NCBI GenBank assembly: GCA_013695925.1
Contig: JACCZO010000400.1
Span: forward strand, 1-6,022
Length of the DNA: 6,022 bases
Direction of reading: 5' to 3'
Source of the DNA: Chthoniobacterales bacterium
GTDB taxonomy: Bacteria > Verrucomicrobiota > Verrucomicrobiia > Chthoniobacterales > UBA10450
The translations under genes and the position numbers were made by a program. This document shows, piece after piece, positions 1 to 6,022 of the stretch. The number at the start of each line of letters is the position of its first letter. The stretch's first letter is position 1. The notes under the pieces were generated by a model. The model had not been told where the DNA came from. It did no database searches and saw only the letters and a list, made by a program, of their open reading frames with translations.

Positions 1-472
1 TCAATCCGCTCGAAGCCGGTTCATCGGCGAGCACGATGTCGAGCCGATGCGCGGCCAATTGCGCGAGCAGCGGTTCCACCTTTCCTTCGCGACAGATCAT
101 CAGCACCGGCGGCCGGAGCCGAAAGACGGGACGCAGGATTTCGTAAGCAATAAACTTCGGCACCGAGTCAGCCACGCCGACGTGGAAACGGGCTGGCCGC
201 TCCCCCGGACGGTGCCTGACCGTGTTCATCATCTCGCGCCCGAGGGAGAAAATGTCCTGGGCGTAGCCCATTACGACCCGGCCCGTCTCGGTCGGCACCT
301 TCGTCCGTCCGCTCCGGCGGAAGAGCGGCTCGCCGAGTGCTTTTTCCAGCGCGCTGATCTGCGCAGAAATGGAAGGCTGCGAGACGCGAAGTTTTTCGGA
401 CGCCTTCCGCAGGCTGCCTTCCTTTGCCACCGTCCAGAAATAAAGGAGGTGATGATAATTGAGCCATTCCAT
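1..472 (-). CDS. nhaR: NhaR-like LysR-family transcriptional regulator, N-terminal part (runs off the window)
   Basis: About 157 codons are readable from the ATG at 472 down to base 1 with no stop, so the C-terminal half lies outside the window. Residues 1-60 form the LysR winged helix-turn-helix. The opening (MEWLNYHHLLYFWTVAKEGS) closely resembles the NhaR subgroup of LysR proteins, which starts NYNHLYYFW in E. coli. The HTH continues as RKASEKLRVSQPSISAQI and LEKALGEPLFRR. A linker helix follows (about residues 62-90), then the start of the effector domain, HVGVADSVPKF, where E. coli NhaR has DVGVADALSKR. NhaR activates the Na+/H+ antiporter gene nhaA in response to Na+ and high pH; the target here is unknown. 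The ATG at 472 is chosen because it gives the full conserved N-terminus. No clear Shine-Dalgarno precedes it. It is divergent from the HPF-like gene across a 128-bp gap that may hold its operator. Family assignment is strong; the NhaR name rests on N-terminal similarity only. Confidence 0.88.
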   Translation of the reverse strand, partial: MEWLNYHHLLYFWTVAKEGSLRKASEKLRVSQPSISAQISALEKALGEPLFRRSGRTKVPTETGRVVMGYAQDIFSLGREMMNTVRHRPGERPARFHVGVADSVPKFIAYEILRPVFRLRPPVLMICREGKVEPLLAQLAAHRLDIVLADEPASSGL

Positions 473-485
473 GCCGCTAACCACT

Positions 486-502
486 GTTCCAGAAATGCGA
501 AC
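486..502. promoter_or_regulatory. Candidate LysR-type operator (GTTC-N9-GAAC dyad)
   Basis: A perfect 4+4 dyad, GTTC (486-489) and GAAC (499-502) with a 9-nt centre, lies 14 bp upstream of the nhaR-like start in the divergent gap. It contains a T-N11-A core (T488 to A500), the general LysR-box form. LysR proteins usually bind such boxes between themselves and a divergent target and often autorepress. The family link is established knowledge; the assignment here is inference from position and symmetry, and a short dyad can occur by chance. No convincing -35/-10 pair was found in 473-600. Confidence 0.33.
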
Positions 503-600
503 CGTTAGACACCTTTTTCGTATTAGTGGAACCGTCGCCGATACCTCATGGTGCTGCCGGTCAACCGAAACGCGGCTATTAACAACAGGAACTCGAAACT

Positions 601-960
601 ATGAAACTCATGCTCAAACATTCCGGAATCCACCCGGCCAAGGGACTACGCGCCATCGTGCATCAGAAAATTCTCACGTTGATGCCTCTGCGCCAGATCG
701 ACCTGGCGATGGTCCGCATCACGCGCGAAGAGGAGGCGAGTCCCGCCTTTTGTGTCCGGGCTCATCTCGTCACCCCGGGCCCAGACTTGTTTGCGGAGGC
801 ACGAGATCATACCTTTGCCGCTGCGCTCGGGAAGGCGATGAAGCAACTCACCGCTGGGATCAAGGCACGTGCGAGTAAGCGGCTGACGCGGCTCAAGAGC
901 AATCTGGCGGAGCGCCGGGGACCGGTGGGACGTTTGATGGCGAGCCCGGCGGCGCGCTAG
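601..960 (+). CDS. HPF/RaiA-family-like ribosome-associated protein (short form)
   Basis: This 119-residue protein resembles the short hibernation-promoting factor / RaiA (sigma-54 modulation, S30AE) family. Such proteins bind in the 30S decoding channel and silence or protect ribosomes in stationary phase or stress. Visible features: a first strand and helix (MLKHSGIHPAKGLRAIVHQKI, residues 4-24), a strand (IDLAMVRITREE, 33-44), a strand (AFCVRAHLVTPGPDLFAEA, 49-67), and a helix (HTFAAALGKAMKQLTAGIKA, 70-89). The helix and the 'HL.TPGPDL..EA.D.T' pattern correspond to the second strand/helix unit of HPF. A very basic tail (88-119, rich in Arg and Lys) could contact rRNA. The long-form C-terminal dimerisation domain is absent. 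CAGGA at 586-590 is a reasonable ribosome-binding site 10 nt before the ATG. It is followed 52 bp later by terC on the same strand, possibly in one transcript. Sequence similarity is moderate, so family membership is likely but the exact role is inferred. Confidence 0.72.
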   Translation: MKLMLKHSGIHPAKGLRAIVHQKILTLMPLRQIDLAMVRITREEEASPAFCVRAHLVTPGPDLFAEARDHTFAAALGKAMKQLTAGIKARASKRLTRLKSNLAERRGPVGRLMASPAAR

Positions 961-1012
961 ACACTGTCACCTCGGCCACAAGGGCGACGAAGAGCGTGGC
1001 GTCGCGGAACGA

Positions 1013-2060
1013 ATGATGAATCCCTCAACTCTATGGTGGATGGGATTCGTCGGTTTCGTCTGCGTGATGCTGGCACTCGACCTCGGCGTTTTTCATCGCA
1101 AGGCGCACGCGGTGAAAATACGCGAGGCGCTGATCTGGGTCGGCGTCTGGGTCACGCTCGCGCTCCTTTTCAATCTTGGGATCTATCTCGGTTGGGTCGG
1201 TTCCTACCCGGGGCCCGCGGCGCGGCAGCAGGCGGCGCTGGAATTCTTCACCGGTTACCTGATCGAGCTCTCGCTCAGCGTGGATAACGTTTTTGTCTTC
1301 GCTTTCGCTCTTTAGCTATTTCCAGGTGCTGCCGCGCTACCAGCATCGCGTCCTCTTCTGGGGCATTCTCGGCGCGCTCGTCATGCGCGGGGGCATGGTC
1401 TTCGCAGGTGTCGCACTTCTGCACGCGTTTCACTGGGTGATCTATGTCTTCGGGGCGATTCTCATCATCGGCGGCATCAAAATGTGGCGCAGTCACGGGG
1501 TGGAAATCGAGCCGCAGAAGAATCCTGTGCTCCGGCTGGTGCGGCGCGTTTTCCGCGTTGCATCGGGCGATCACGGACAGAGCTTTTTCGTGGGCGAACA
1601 CGGCGTCCTGGCGGTCACGCCGCTCTTCATCGTGCTGATCTTCGTCGAATGGACGGACCTGATTTTCGCGATCGATTCGATTCCGGCGGTGCTCGCGGTG
1701 ACCCACGATCCGTTCATCGTCCTGACCTCGAATATTATGGCGATTCTCGGGTTGCGTTCGCTTTATTTCGCCCTCGCCGATGTGATGAAACGCTTTCATC
1801 TGCTCCACTACGGCCTCGCCGCCATCCTGCTTTTCGTCGGCACGAAAATGCTGCTGGTCGAAATCTACAAAATGCCAACGCTCGCCGCGCTCGGGGTCGT
1901 CGCAGGCATCCTCGTTGTTTCGGTGGTCGCTTCGATCCTTCGTGGGCCACCACCTTCTGGACCTCCGCCTGGGACGGGAGTAGAGGTCGCAACTGTACCC
2001 CCTCGCGGTAGGAATAATCCGCTGGTGCCGATGCGACCTATGCGCGGGTTGGTTCGATGA
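1013..2060 (+). CDS. TerC/Alx-family integral membrane metal-homeostasis protein, interrupted by a frame change
   Basis: Two overlapping reading frames together encode one TerC protein of about 349 residues, near the usual family length. Frame 1 (1013-1315, 100 aa) has two hydrophobic segments (about 8-26 and 40-62) and ends in the conserved ELSLSVDNVFVF motif (85-96), whose Asp-Asn is a family signature. Frame 2 resumes at about 1311 with FSYFQVLPRYQHRVLFWGIL and continues through several membrane segments. It carries the second signature, EWTDLIFAIDSIPAVLAVT (about 1647-1703), to TGA at 2058-2060. The two acidic motifs are thought to form the ion pathway. TerC homologues in Bacillus and E. 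coli export Mn2+ and help metallate exported proteins; Alx is induced by alkaline pH. A Pro-rich, non-membrane tail (about the last 38 residues) is unusual. The start is the first of two adjacent ATGs (1013, 1016); 1016 is equally possible. The break could be a real lesion, a sequencing indel or, less likely, programmed +1 frameshifting. Confidence 0.9.
1301..1316 (+). other. Frame change inside terC, at a CTT-TAG-C sequence
   Basis: Frame 1 reads GCT TTC GCT CTT and then TAG (1313-1315). The conserved continuation FSYFQ is in the +1 frame (TTT at 1311, AGC at 1314). A +1 slip on CTT (1310-1312 to 1311-1313) would give VFVFAFALSYFQ. That is the same number of residues as the usual family sequence, of the form VFVFALIFSYFQ (recalled, not aligned here). 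Hence one extra nucleotide separates the frames. CTT-stop-C is the slip site form of prfB (CTT TGA C), but the upstream Shine-Dalgarno-like stimulator of prfB is not present; the preceding bases are T- and C-rich. A simple one-base insertion is the default reading. Confidence 0.75.
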
Positions 2061-3442
2061 CACAGCTGGTCTTGTTCTTAGCCAGTGGCTCGCCGCCCGC
2101 GACGGAGTGGGAGGCGCCTGTCGTCATTTCTCTCAAGCTGTTCACGATTCTTTTTCTCGTGTTGCTGAATGGATTTTTCGTCGCCTCAGAGTTTGCGATC
2201 GTGAAGGTACGCGGGTCGCAACTGCACGCACTCGGCGAGGATGCCCGGTTTGCCCGCCATGTCGTCACGCACCTCGACTTCTATCTTTCCGCCACCCAAC
2301 TCGGCATCACGTTGGCGAGCCTGGGACTCGGCTGGCTGGGTGAACCGTTTCTCGCGCGCATGCTCGAGCCCTTCTTCGCGCTCGCCGGAGTGACGGCGCC
2401 GGCCGTCATCCACGGCGTCTCCTTTGGCCTCGCCTTTGCCACCATCACGTTCCTTCACATTGTGCTCGGGGAGCTCGCCCCGAAGTCGCTCGCCATCCGC
2501 AAATCCGTGCCGACGACGCTCTGGGTGATAAAACCGCTCGGCCTTTTCTACACTTTGTTCAAGCCCGCGATCTGGGTGCTCAACGGCGCCGCGAATTGGA
2601 TTCTGAAGCACACGCTGCGCATCGATTCCGTAGCTGAGACGGAACTGGCGCACTCGGAGGAGGAGTTGCGCATCATCCTGGCGGAGAGCCAGGAAGCGCA
2701 GGCGGTCTCGCCGCTCGAAAAGGAAATCCTCCTCAACGTGCTCGACCTGCGCCATTTCAGGGTCCGCGATATCCTGACGCCGCGCGGGAATGTTGTCCTG
2801 CTCGACACCGAGAATTCACTGACGGAGAATCTGCGGCTTGCCAAGGTGTCGCGCCACACGCGCTTCCCGCTTTGCCGCGGCCATCTCGACGACACGCTCG
2901 GCTTCATTCATATGAAGGATCTACTCTGGCTGGCCGACGAGCCGAAGCCCGAGCTGGCGGCGATCAAGCGCGACCTGCTGAGCGTTCCCGAAATGATGTC
3001 GCTGCCGCGCCTGCTCCAGCGGCTGCGGCGCCATCATGCGCGCATGGCACTCGTGATAGATGAATTTGGCGGCGCCGCGGGAATCGTCACGCTCGACAAG
3101 GTGATCGAGGAACTGGTGGGCTCGATTCAGGATGAATTCGACGCCGAGCCGCCGGAATTTCACCGACTAACTGAGCGCGATTTTGTCGTCCGCGGGACTC
3201 TCAACCTGCATGAATTGCGCGACCTGGTCGGACTCGACTTGGCACACGAAAACGTGAGCACAATCGCCGGCTACGTCACCGCTCTGCTCGGGCATCTGCC
3301 GACGAAAGGCGAGCAGATAACGCTGCGTGGCTATCGCGTGACCGTCGCGCAAACCGATGGTCGCCACCTGGGGAAGTTATATTTCCAGGATTTGCGCGGC
3401 GTGAAGAGCGGTCGGGAGTGGCCTCATCTTTCGGCGGCGTAG
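2057..3442 (+). CDS. CNNM/CBS/CorC-HlyC domain membrane protein (hemolysin C / CorB-type cation transporter family)
   Basis: The 461-residue protein has the complete architecture of the HlyC/CorC (TlyC, YfjD, CorB) family. An N-terminal CNNM membrane domain spans about residues 20-190. It has hydrophobic segments at 21-48 (with the typical LLNGFFVASEFAIVKVR), 78-96 (ATQLGITLASLGLGWLGEP) and 115-140 (ending HIVLGELAPKSLAI). A CBS pair follows at about 233-355 (VRDILTPR; GFIHMKDLLW; LVIDEFGGAAGIVTLDKVIE). The C-terminal CorC_HlyC domain covers about 374-445 (VVRGTLNLHELRDLVGL; TIAGYVTALLGHLPTKGEQI). Members bind ATP-Mg in the CBS pair and move or regulate Mg2+ and other divalent cations, probably coupled to Na+; the 'hemolysin' name is historical. 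Its ATG shares ATGA with the terC stop, so translation is probably coupled to terC, linking two membrane metal-handling proteins in one unit. The 3' end overlaps the convergent permease gene by 19 bp. The substrate cannot be read from sequence. Confidence 0.94.
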   Translation: MTQLVLFLASGSPPATEWEAPVVISLKLFTILFLVLLNGFFVASEFAIVKVRGSQLHALGEDARFARHVVTHLDFYLSATQLGITLASLGLGWLGEPFLARMLEPFFALAGVTAPAVIHGVSFGLAFATITFLHIVLGELAPKSLAIRKSVPTTLWVIKPLGLFYTLFKPAIWVLNGAANWILKHTLRIDSVAETELAHSEEELRIILAESQEAQAVSPLEKEILLNVLDLRHFRVRDILTPRGNVVLLDTENSLTENLRLAKVSRHTRFPLCRGHLDDTLGFIHMKDLLWLADEPKPELAAIKRDLLSVPEMMSLPRLLQRLRRHHARMALVIDEFGGAAGIVTLDKVIEELVGSIQDEFDAEPPEFHRLTERDFVVRGTLNLHELRDLVGLDLAHENVSTIAGYVTALLGHLPTKGEQITLRGYRVTVAQTDGRHLGKLYFQDLRGVKSGREWPHLSAA

Positions 3443-5195
3443 AGCGGCCAGAAGACCGGGATCAGGAACAGCACGACCGGGATGAGAATGAGGGTGAGGC
3501 CACCGCCGGTCTTCGAATAATCGGCGAAGCGATATTTGCCCGGCCCGTAAACGAGGATGCTGGCGGGCTCGAGCGGCGCGATGAAGGAGATCGAGGCCGC
3601 GAGCATGATCGCGATAGCCATAGTCCGCGCATGCAACCCCAGCTCGTAGGCCGCGCTCATTGCCACGGGCAGAACGACCAGAGCAGCGGCCGCGTTGGAC
3701 ATCGGTTGAGTGAGCAAAATCGTCAGCACGAAAAAACCGGCCAGCACCGCCATGACCCCGAAGGGCGAGAGCGCGACGACGACTCCATGCGCCAGCCACT
3801 GGGCCGCGCCGGTTTTTTCCATCGCTGTGCCAAAGGCGGTCATGCCGCCAATCAGGATGAGCAACCGCAAATCGATGAAGGTGCGCGCCCGCTCGATACT
3901 GATGCAGCCGAGCATGACACTGAGCAACGCCGCCGCGAGAAACGCGATCGAGAGCGGCAGCCAGCCGGCACTTCCGGCAATAATGGCGGCGAGAAACACG
4001 ACCACGACATACAGACCTTTGCGCGAGAGCGCACCGGAGCGGTGTTCCTCGACAATCCCAGGCCGGTCTCGCGCGGTGGCCGCTCCATCTTTTCTGCCGC
4101 GCCTTCGACGAGGAGCAAATCGCCGAGACGCAGGCGCAGGTCGCCGATTTTGTCGCGCAGCGGCTGACCGTGGCGATGGACGGCGAGCACGTTCAGACCG
4201 TAGCGCTGGCGGAAATCGGCCTTCTTCAGAGTCTGCCCGATCAAGACCGATTGCGGTGCGATGAGAGCTTCGGCGACTTTCGGATTGGCTCCGTAGAGGT
4301 CAGCTTCCTCCAGGTTGAGCTTGGCCCGGATCCTGATCCCTTCGAACTCGCTCAGCTTCATCAGGTCAGCCACTTTCCCCTCGATCAACAGCAGGTCGCC
4401 CGGCGCGAGCGTCATGTCCGACGAGGGCAGCAATTCCACCTCGGAGCGGATGAGATTGAGGATCTGGAAGCCAAGCCGCGAGAGATCCGAACTGAGGCAC
4501 TGCTGCCCAACCAATGGTGAGCCGGGCAGCACGACTACTTCGCTCAGATATTCGCGCATCGCATAAATCTCCGTCAGGCTTTCATCTGGATGCGCCGGGA
4601 GCAGCCGTTGACCGATCAGCATCATGTAAGCGATCCCAACGGCGACGATGACCAATCCGATCGGCGTGATTTCAAAAAAACCGAGCGGTGCGAGCTTCCA
4701 GTGCTCGATGTAACCGCTCACGGCCACATTGGTGGAGGTGCCGATCAGCGTGCAGGTGCCGCCGAAGATGGAAGCGAAAGCTAGCGGCATGAGCAGCTTG
4801 GACGGACTGGTCGCGGAATTGCGCGCGATGCCGACGACCGGCGGAACGAACATCGCCGTCACGGTCGTATTATTCATAAAAGCCGAAACGCCAGCGGCTG
4901 TGCCCATGAGGACGAGGAGGAGACGATTCAAGCTGCCGCGCGCGATCCGCGTCAGCCTGGCACCCACCACCTCGAGCAGGCCCGTCTCCTGGAGCGCGCC
5001 GGAGAGAACGAAGATCGAACCAAGAATAATAATGATGTCGCTGCTGAAACCCGCGAACGCCTCGCGCGGCGTGAGCATGCCGGTCACTACGAGGGCCGTG
5101 AGCAAGAGAAGCGTGAGCACGTCCACCGCGAGCCTTTCGGTGGCGAAAAGCGCGATCGCGAGCACCAGCAGACCGAGGACGAACGCGATTTCCAT
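3424..5195 (-). CDS. SLC13 (DASS)-family permease with two RCK_C domains, interrupted by a frame change
   Basis: Two frames on the minus strand together encode one permease of about 590 residues, typical for the subgroup with a central regulatory insert. The first frame starts at ATG 5195 (MEIAFVLGLLVLAIALF) and has N-terminal helices, SAFMNNTTVTAMFVPP (residues 104-119) and FGGTCTLIGTSTNVAVSGY (144-162), the first substrate/Na+ site of the family. Two RCK_C (TrkA-C) domains follow at about 213-280 and 300-370, each ending in a GDLLLxEG motif. The second frame carries the remaining helices, TQPMSNAAAALVVLPVA (about 3711-3661, the second SNT-like site), to TGA at 3426-3424. Family members move dicarboxylates, citrate, sulfate or other anions, usually with Na+; no substrate can be assigned. 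The reading frame extends upstream to 5390, but that part has no family similarity and reads through a repeat-like block, so 5195 is preferred. The frame change may be an assembly error or a real lesion that would inactivate the protein. Confidence 0.88.
4050..4094 (-). other. Frame change inside the SLC13 permease, one nucleotide apparently missing
   Basis: The first frame is family-like to about LLVEGAAEKM (ATG codon at 4088-4086), then turns into Arg- and Ser-rich sequence (RPPRETGLGLSRN) without membrane character. The other frame becomes family-like as ARDRPGIVEEHRSG and continues into the hydrophobic GLYVVVVFLAAIIAG helix. The switch therefore falls between about 4094 and 4050, just after the second RCK_C domain. 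A run of four A (coding strand, 4093-4090) and the GC-rich GCGGCCACCGCGCG stretch are likely places for a dropped base. Inserting one base anywhere there restores a single reading frame. Confidence 0.72.
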
Positions 5196-5407
5196 GAGAG
5201 GAATAGACGCGGCTAGCGGTTTTTTTCGACTTCTTCCGGGGGGCAGCCTGTTCTGCAGGTCTCCGTGGCGGCAATGCGTCCCGAGTCGATTCGACAGCGG
5301 ACAGCGAGATGCGCTAGGTCGCGCTGCGGAGACGGATGGAGTCGGTGCGTCCCGCGCGTTTCTGGCGCGACTCGGAATGACGACCAACATGTGCCATCGT
5401 TTTGTCG
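5196..5407. other. Divergent intergenic region between the permease and the polymerase
   Basis: This 212-bp gap separates the leftward permease from the rightward polymerase, so promoters for both should lie here. It holds a seven-T run (5220-5226), a six-G run (5238-5243) and, further right, the repeat-like block at 5275-5383. I see no convincing -35/-10 pair, no Shine-Dalgarno before either start, and no RNA gene. The open frames crossing it show no protein-family character. Confidence 0.6.
5275..5383. repeat. Dyad-bounded GC-rich block, probable dispersed intergenic repeat
   Basis: The block is bounded by an 8-bp inverted repeat, CCGAGTCG (5281-5288) and CGACTCGG (5368-5375). Inside are a 9-nt direct repeat TGCGTCCCG (5275-5283 and 5346-5354), a tandem GACAGCG pair (5293-5306) and the odd palindrome GTCGA-T-TCGAC (5285-5295). 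Conceptual translation gives phrases such as SRARNARDAPTPS (minus) and FLARLGMT (plus). In my experience such phrases arise when gene callers read through dispersed intergenic repeats with a TCATTCCGAG-type end; here that end reads on the minus strand at about 5380-5371. Multi-copy status cannot be shown from one copy. Confidence 0.45.
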
Positions 5408-6022
5408 ATGGCGTTTGAAGACAATCAACTGCTCTTTGGGGCCGACCCGACGCCCCGCATCGTGGCGATCGAGATGGGCGATACGGGGACGATCAAGGTT
5501 TACCGGCGGGAGAAGAACGGCGAGACGGTTTGCGAGACGGAGGAGTTTCATCCCTTCGTCTGGGCGGATGGGGATGTGGCCGATCTTGGCCTAACGAATG
5601 CAGAAAAGCTGGCCGGCGACCTGAAATACAACTGGCTCGTGACGGTGAACAGCTGGAAGGAATTGATCGCGCTGCGCAATGGCTTGAAAAGCGCCGGCCG
5701 CAACTTCTTCGCCTTCAGCGATCCGGTGCAGCATTACCTCACTGCGACCGGGCGCACGCTCTTCAAGGGCATGGCACTGGAGGAAGTGAAGCGGCTGCAG
5801 CTCGAAGTGATCGCCTCAGCTGGTGAAGGGGATCTGGCGGAAGCATCACAGAATCACATCGCCAGCATCGCCCTTTCCGACAACAGCGGCTGGGAGGAAC
5901 TGATCGTCGTCGATCCAGCGAAGCCCGAGGAATCCGAGCGCGACGCGCTTAAGCGCCTAACGACTCTGATCAAAGAGCGCGATCCGGACGTGATCGAAGG
6001 CCACGATCTCTTCCGCTTCGAT
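5408..6022 (+). CDS. Family-B DNA polymerase, N-terminal and partial 3'-5' exonuclease domain (runs off the window)
   Basis: The first 205 residues of a bacterial family-B (pol II-like) DNA polymerase are present; the palm, fingers and thumb lie beyond the window. The N-terminal domain opens with LLFGADPTPRIVAIEM (8-23), followed by FHPFVWADGDV (47-57). YLTATGRTLFKGMALEEVKR (110-129) leads, as in this family, straight into Exo I. The exonuclease fold continues with IASIALSDNSGWEELIVVD (151-169) and the Exo II region DPDVIEGHDLFRFD (192-205). These enzymes act in repair or translesion synthesis, with proofreading from the exonuclease domain. Oddities: where Exo I should read like LQxDIE, the sequence is LQLEVIAS (130-137) with no Asp, and the Exo II Asn (usually HNxFxFD) is Asp200, so proofreading may be weak or lost. 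The start is the ATG at 5408, which gives the conserved N-terminus; there is no clear Shine-Dalgarno. The family is clear from the N-terminal layout, but the polymerase motifs themselves are not visible. Confidence 0.85.
   Translation, partial: MAFEDNQLLFGADPTPRIVAIEMGDTGTIKVYRREKNGETVCETEEFHPFVWADGDVADLGLTNAEKLAGDLKYNWLVTVNSWKELIALRNGLKSAGRNFFAFSDPVQHYLTATGRTLFKGMALEEVKRLQLEVIASAGEGDLAEASQNHIASIALSDNSGWEELIVVDPAKPEESERDALKRLTTLIKERDPDVIEGHDLFRFD

Noticed and set aside
505..526. Possible promoter TTAGAC...TATTAG for the HPF-like gene
   Set aside because: The spacing is only 10 bp, far below the usual 16-18 bp.
459..878. Plus-strand open frame overlapping the HPF-like gene in another frame
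   Set aside because: It has no family character and covers both the divergent gap and the HPF-like gene, whose own frame has a plausible ribosome-binding site and HPF-like sequence.
1275..2063. Long open frame on the minus strand opposite terC (about 262 codons)
   Set aside because: The product is extremely rich in Arg, His, Asp and Glu with no family character, and lies antisense to clearly conserved TerC codons; it is a GC-rich shadow.
3418..4264. Overlapping plus-strand open frames opposite the permease
   Set aside because: Their compositions are charged and low in complexity, with no recognisable motif, while the minus strand encodes conserved SLC13 helices.
5208..5226. Possible intrinsic terminator ending in seven T
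   Set aside because: The only stem before the T run is 3 bp (CGC/GCG), and no rightward gene ends there.
5196..5390. N-terminal extension of the permease by 65 residues from an ATG at 5390
   Set aside because: The extra residues are Arg-, Ser- and Pro-rich, read through the repeat-like block, and precede a good family-like N-terminus at 5195.
5265..5594. Plus-strand open frame overlapping the intergenic gap and the polymerase start
   Set aside because: It is out of frame with the polymerase and composed of repeat-derived and Arg-rich sequence.

Overview
The window is GC-rich, gene-dense bacterial DNA. Several starts lack a clear Shine-Dalgarno sequence. The gene types (NhaR-type LysR regulator, short HPF/RaiA-like protein, TerC, CNNM/CBS protein, two-RCK SLC13 permease, bacterial family-B DNA polymerase) would fit a soil or freshwater Verrucomicrobiota-like genome. 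That assignment is an inference from gene content and protein style; no rRNA or other marker is present.

Layout: the 5' part of an NhaR-like LysR regulator runs leftward off the window from base 472. A 128-bp divergent intergenic region with a plausible LysR-type dyad separates it from a rightward cluster. That cluster holds a short HPF/RaiA-like ribosome-associated protein (601-960), a TerC-family membrane protein broken by one frame change (1013-2060), and a CNNM/CBS/CorC-HlyC membrane protein (2057-3442) whose ATG overlaps the terC stop as ATGA. Converging on it, with a 19-bp tail overlap, is a leftward SLC13-family permease with two RCK_C domains (5195 down to 3424), also split by one frame change. 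A 212-bp divergent gap (5196-5407) carries a GC-rich dyad-bounded block that looks like a dispersed intergenic repeat. The last gene (5408 to the window end) is the N-terminal part of a family-B DNA polymerase whose exonuclease motifs look degenerate.

Theme: the left and central genes concern ion and pH homeostasis and dormancy or stress. NhaR senses Na+/alkaline stress, TerC/Alx proteins export metals (Mn2+) and respond to alkaline pH, CNNM/CorC proteins handle Mg2+/divalent cations or Na+, and HPF/RaiA protects idle ribosomes. No CRISPR, tRNA, rRNA, insertion sequence or convincing terminator was found. The most interesting points are a prfB-like CTT-TAG-C sequence exactly at the terC frame change and the missing catalytic Asp of Exo I in the polymerase. 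The conservative explanation for both frame changes is assembly error or gene decay.
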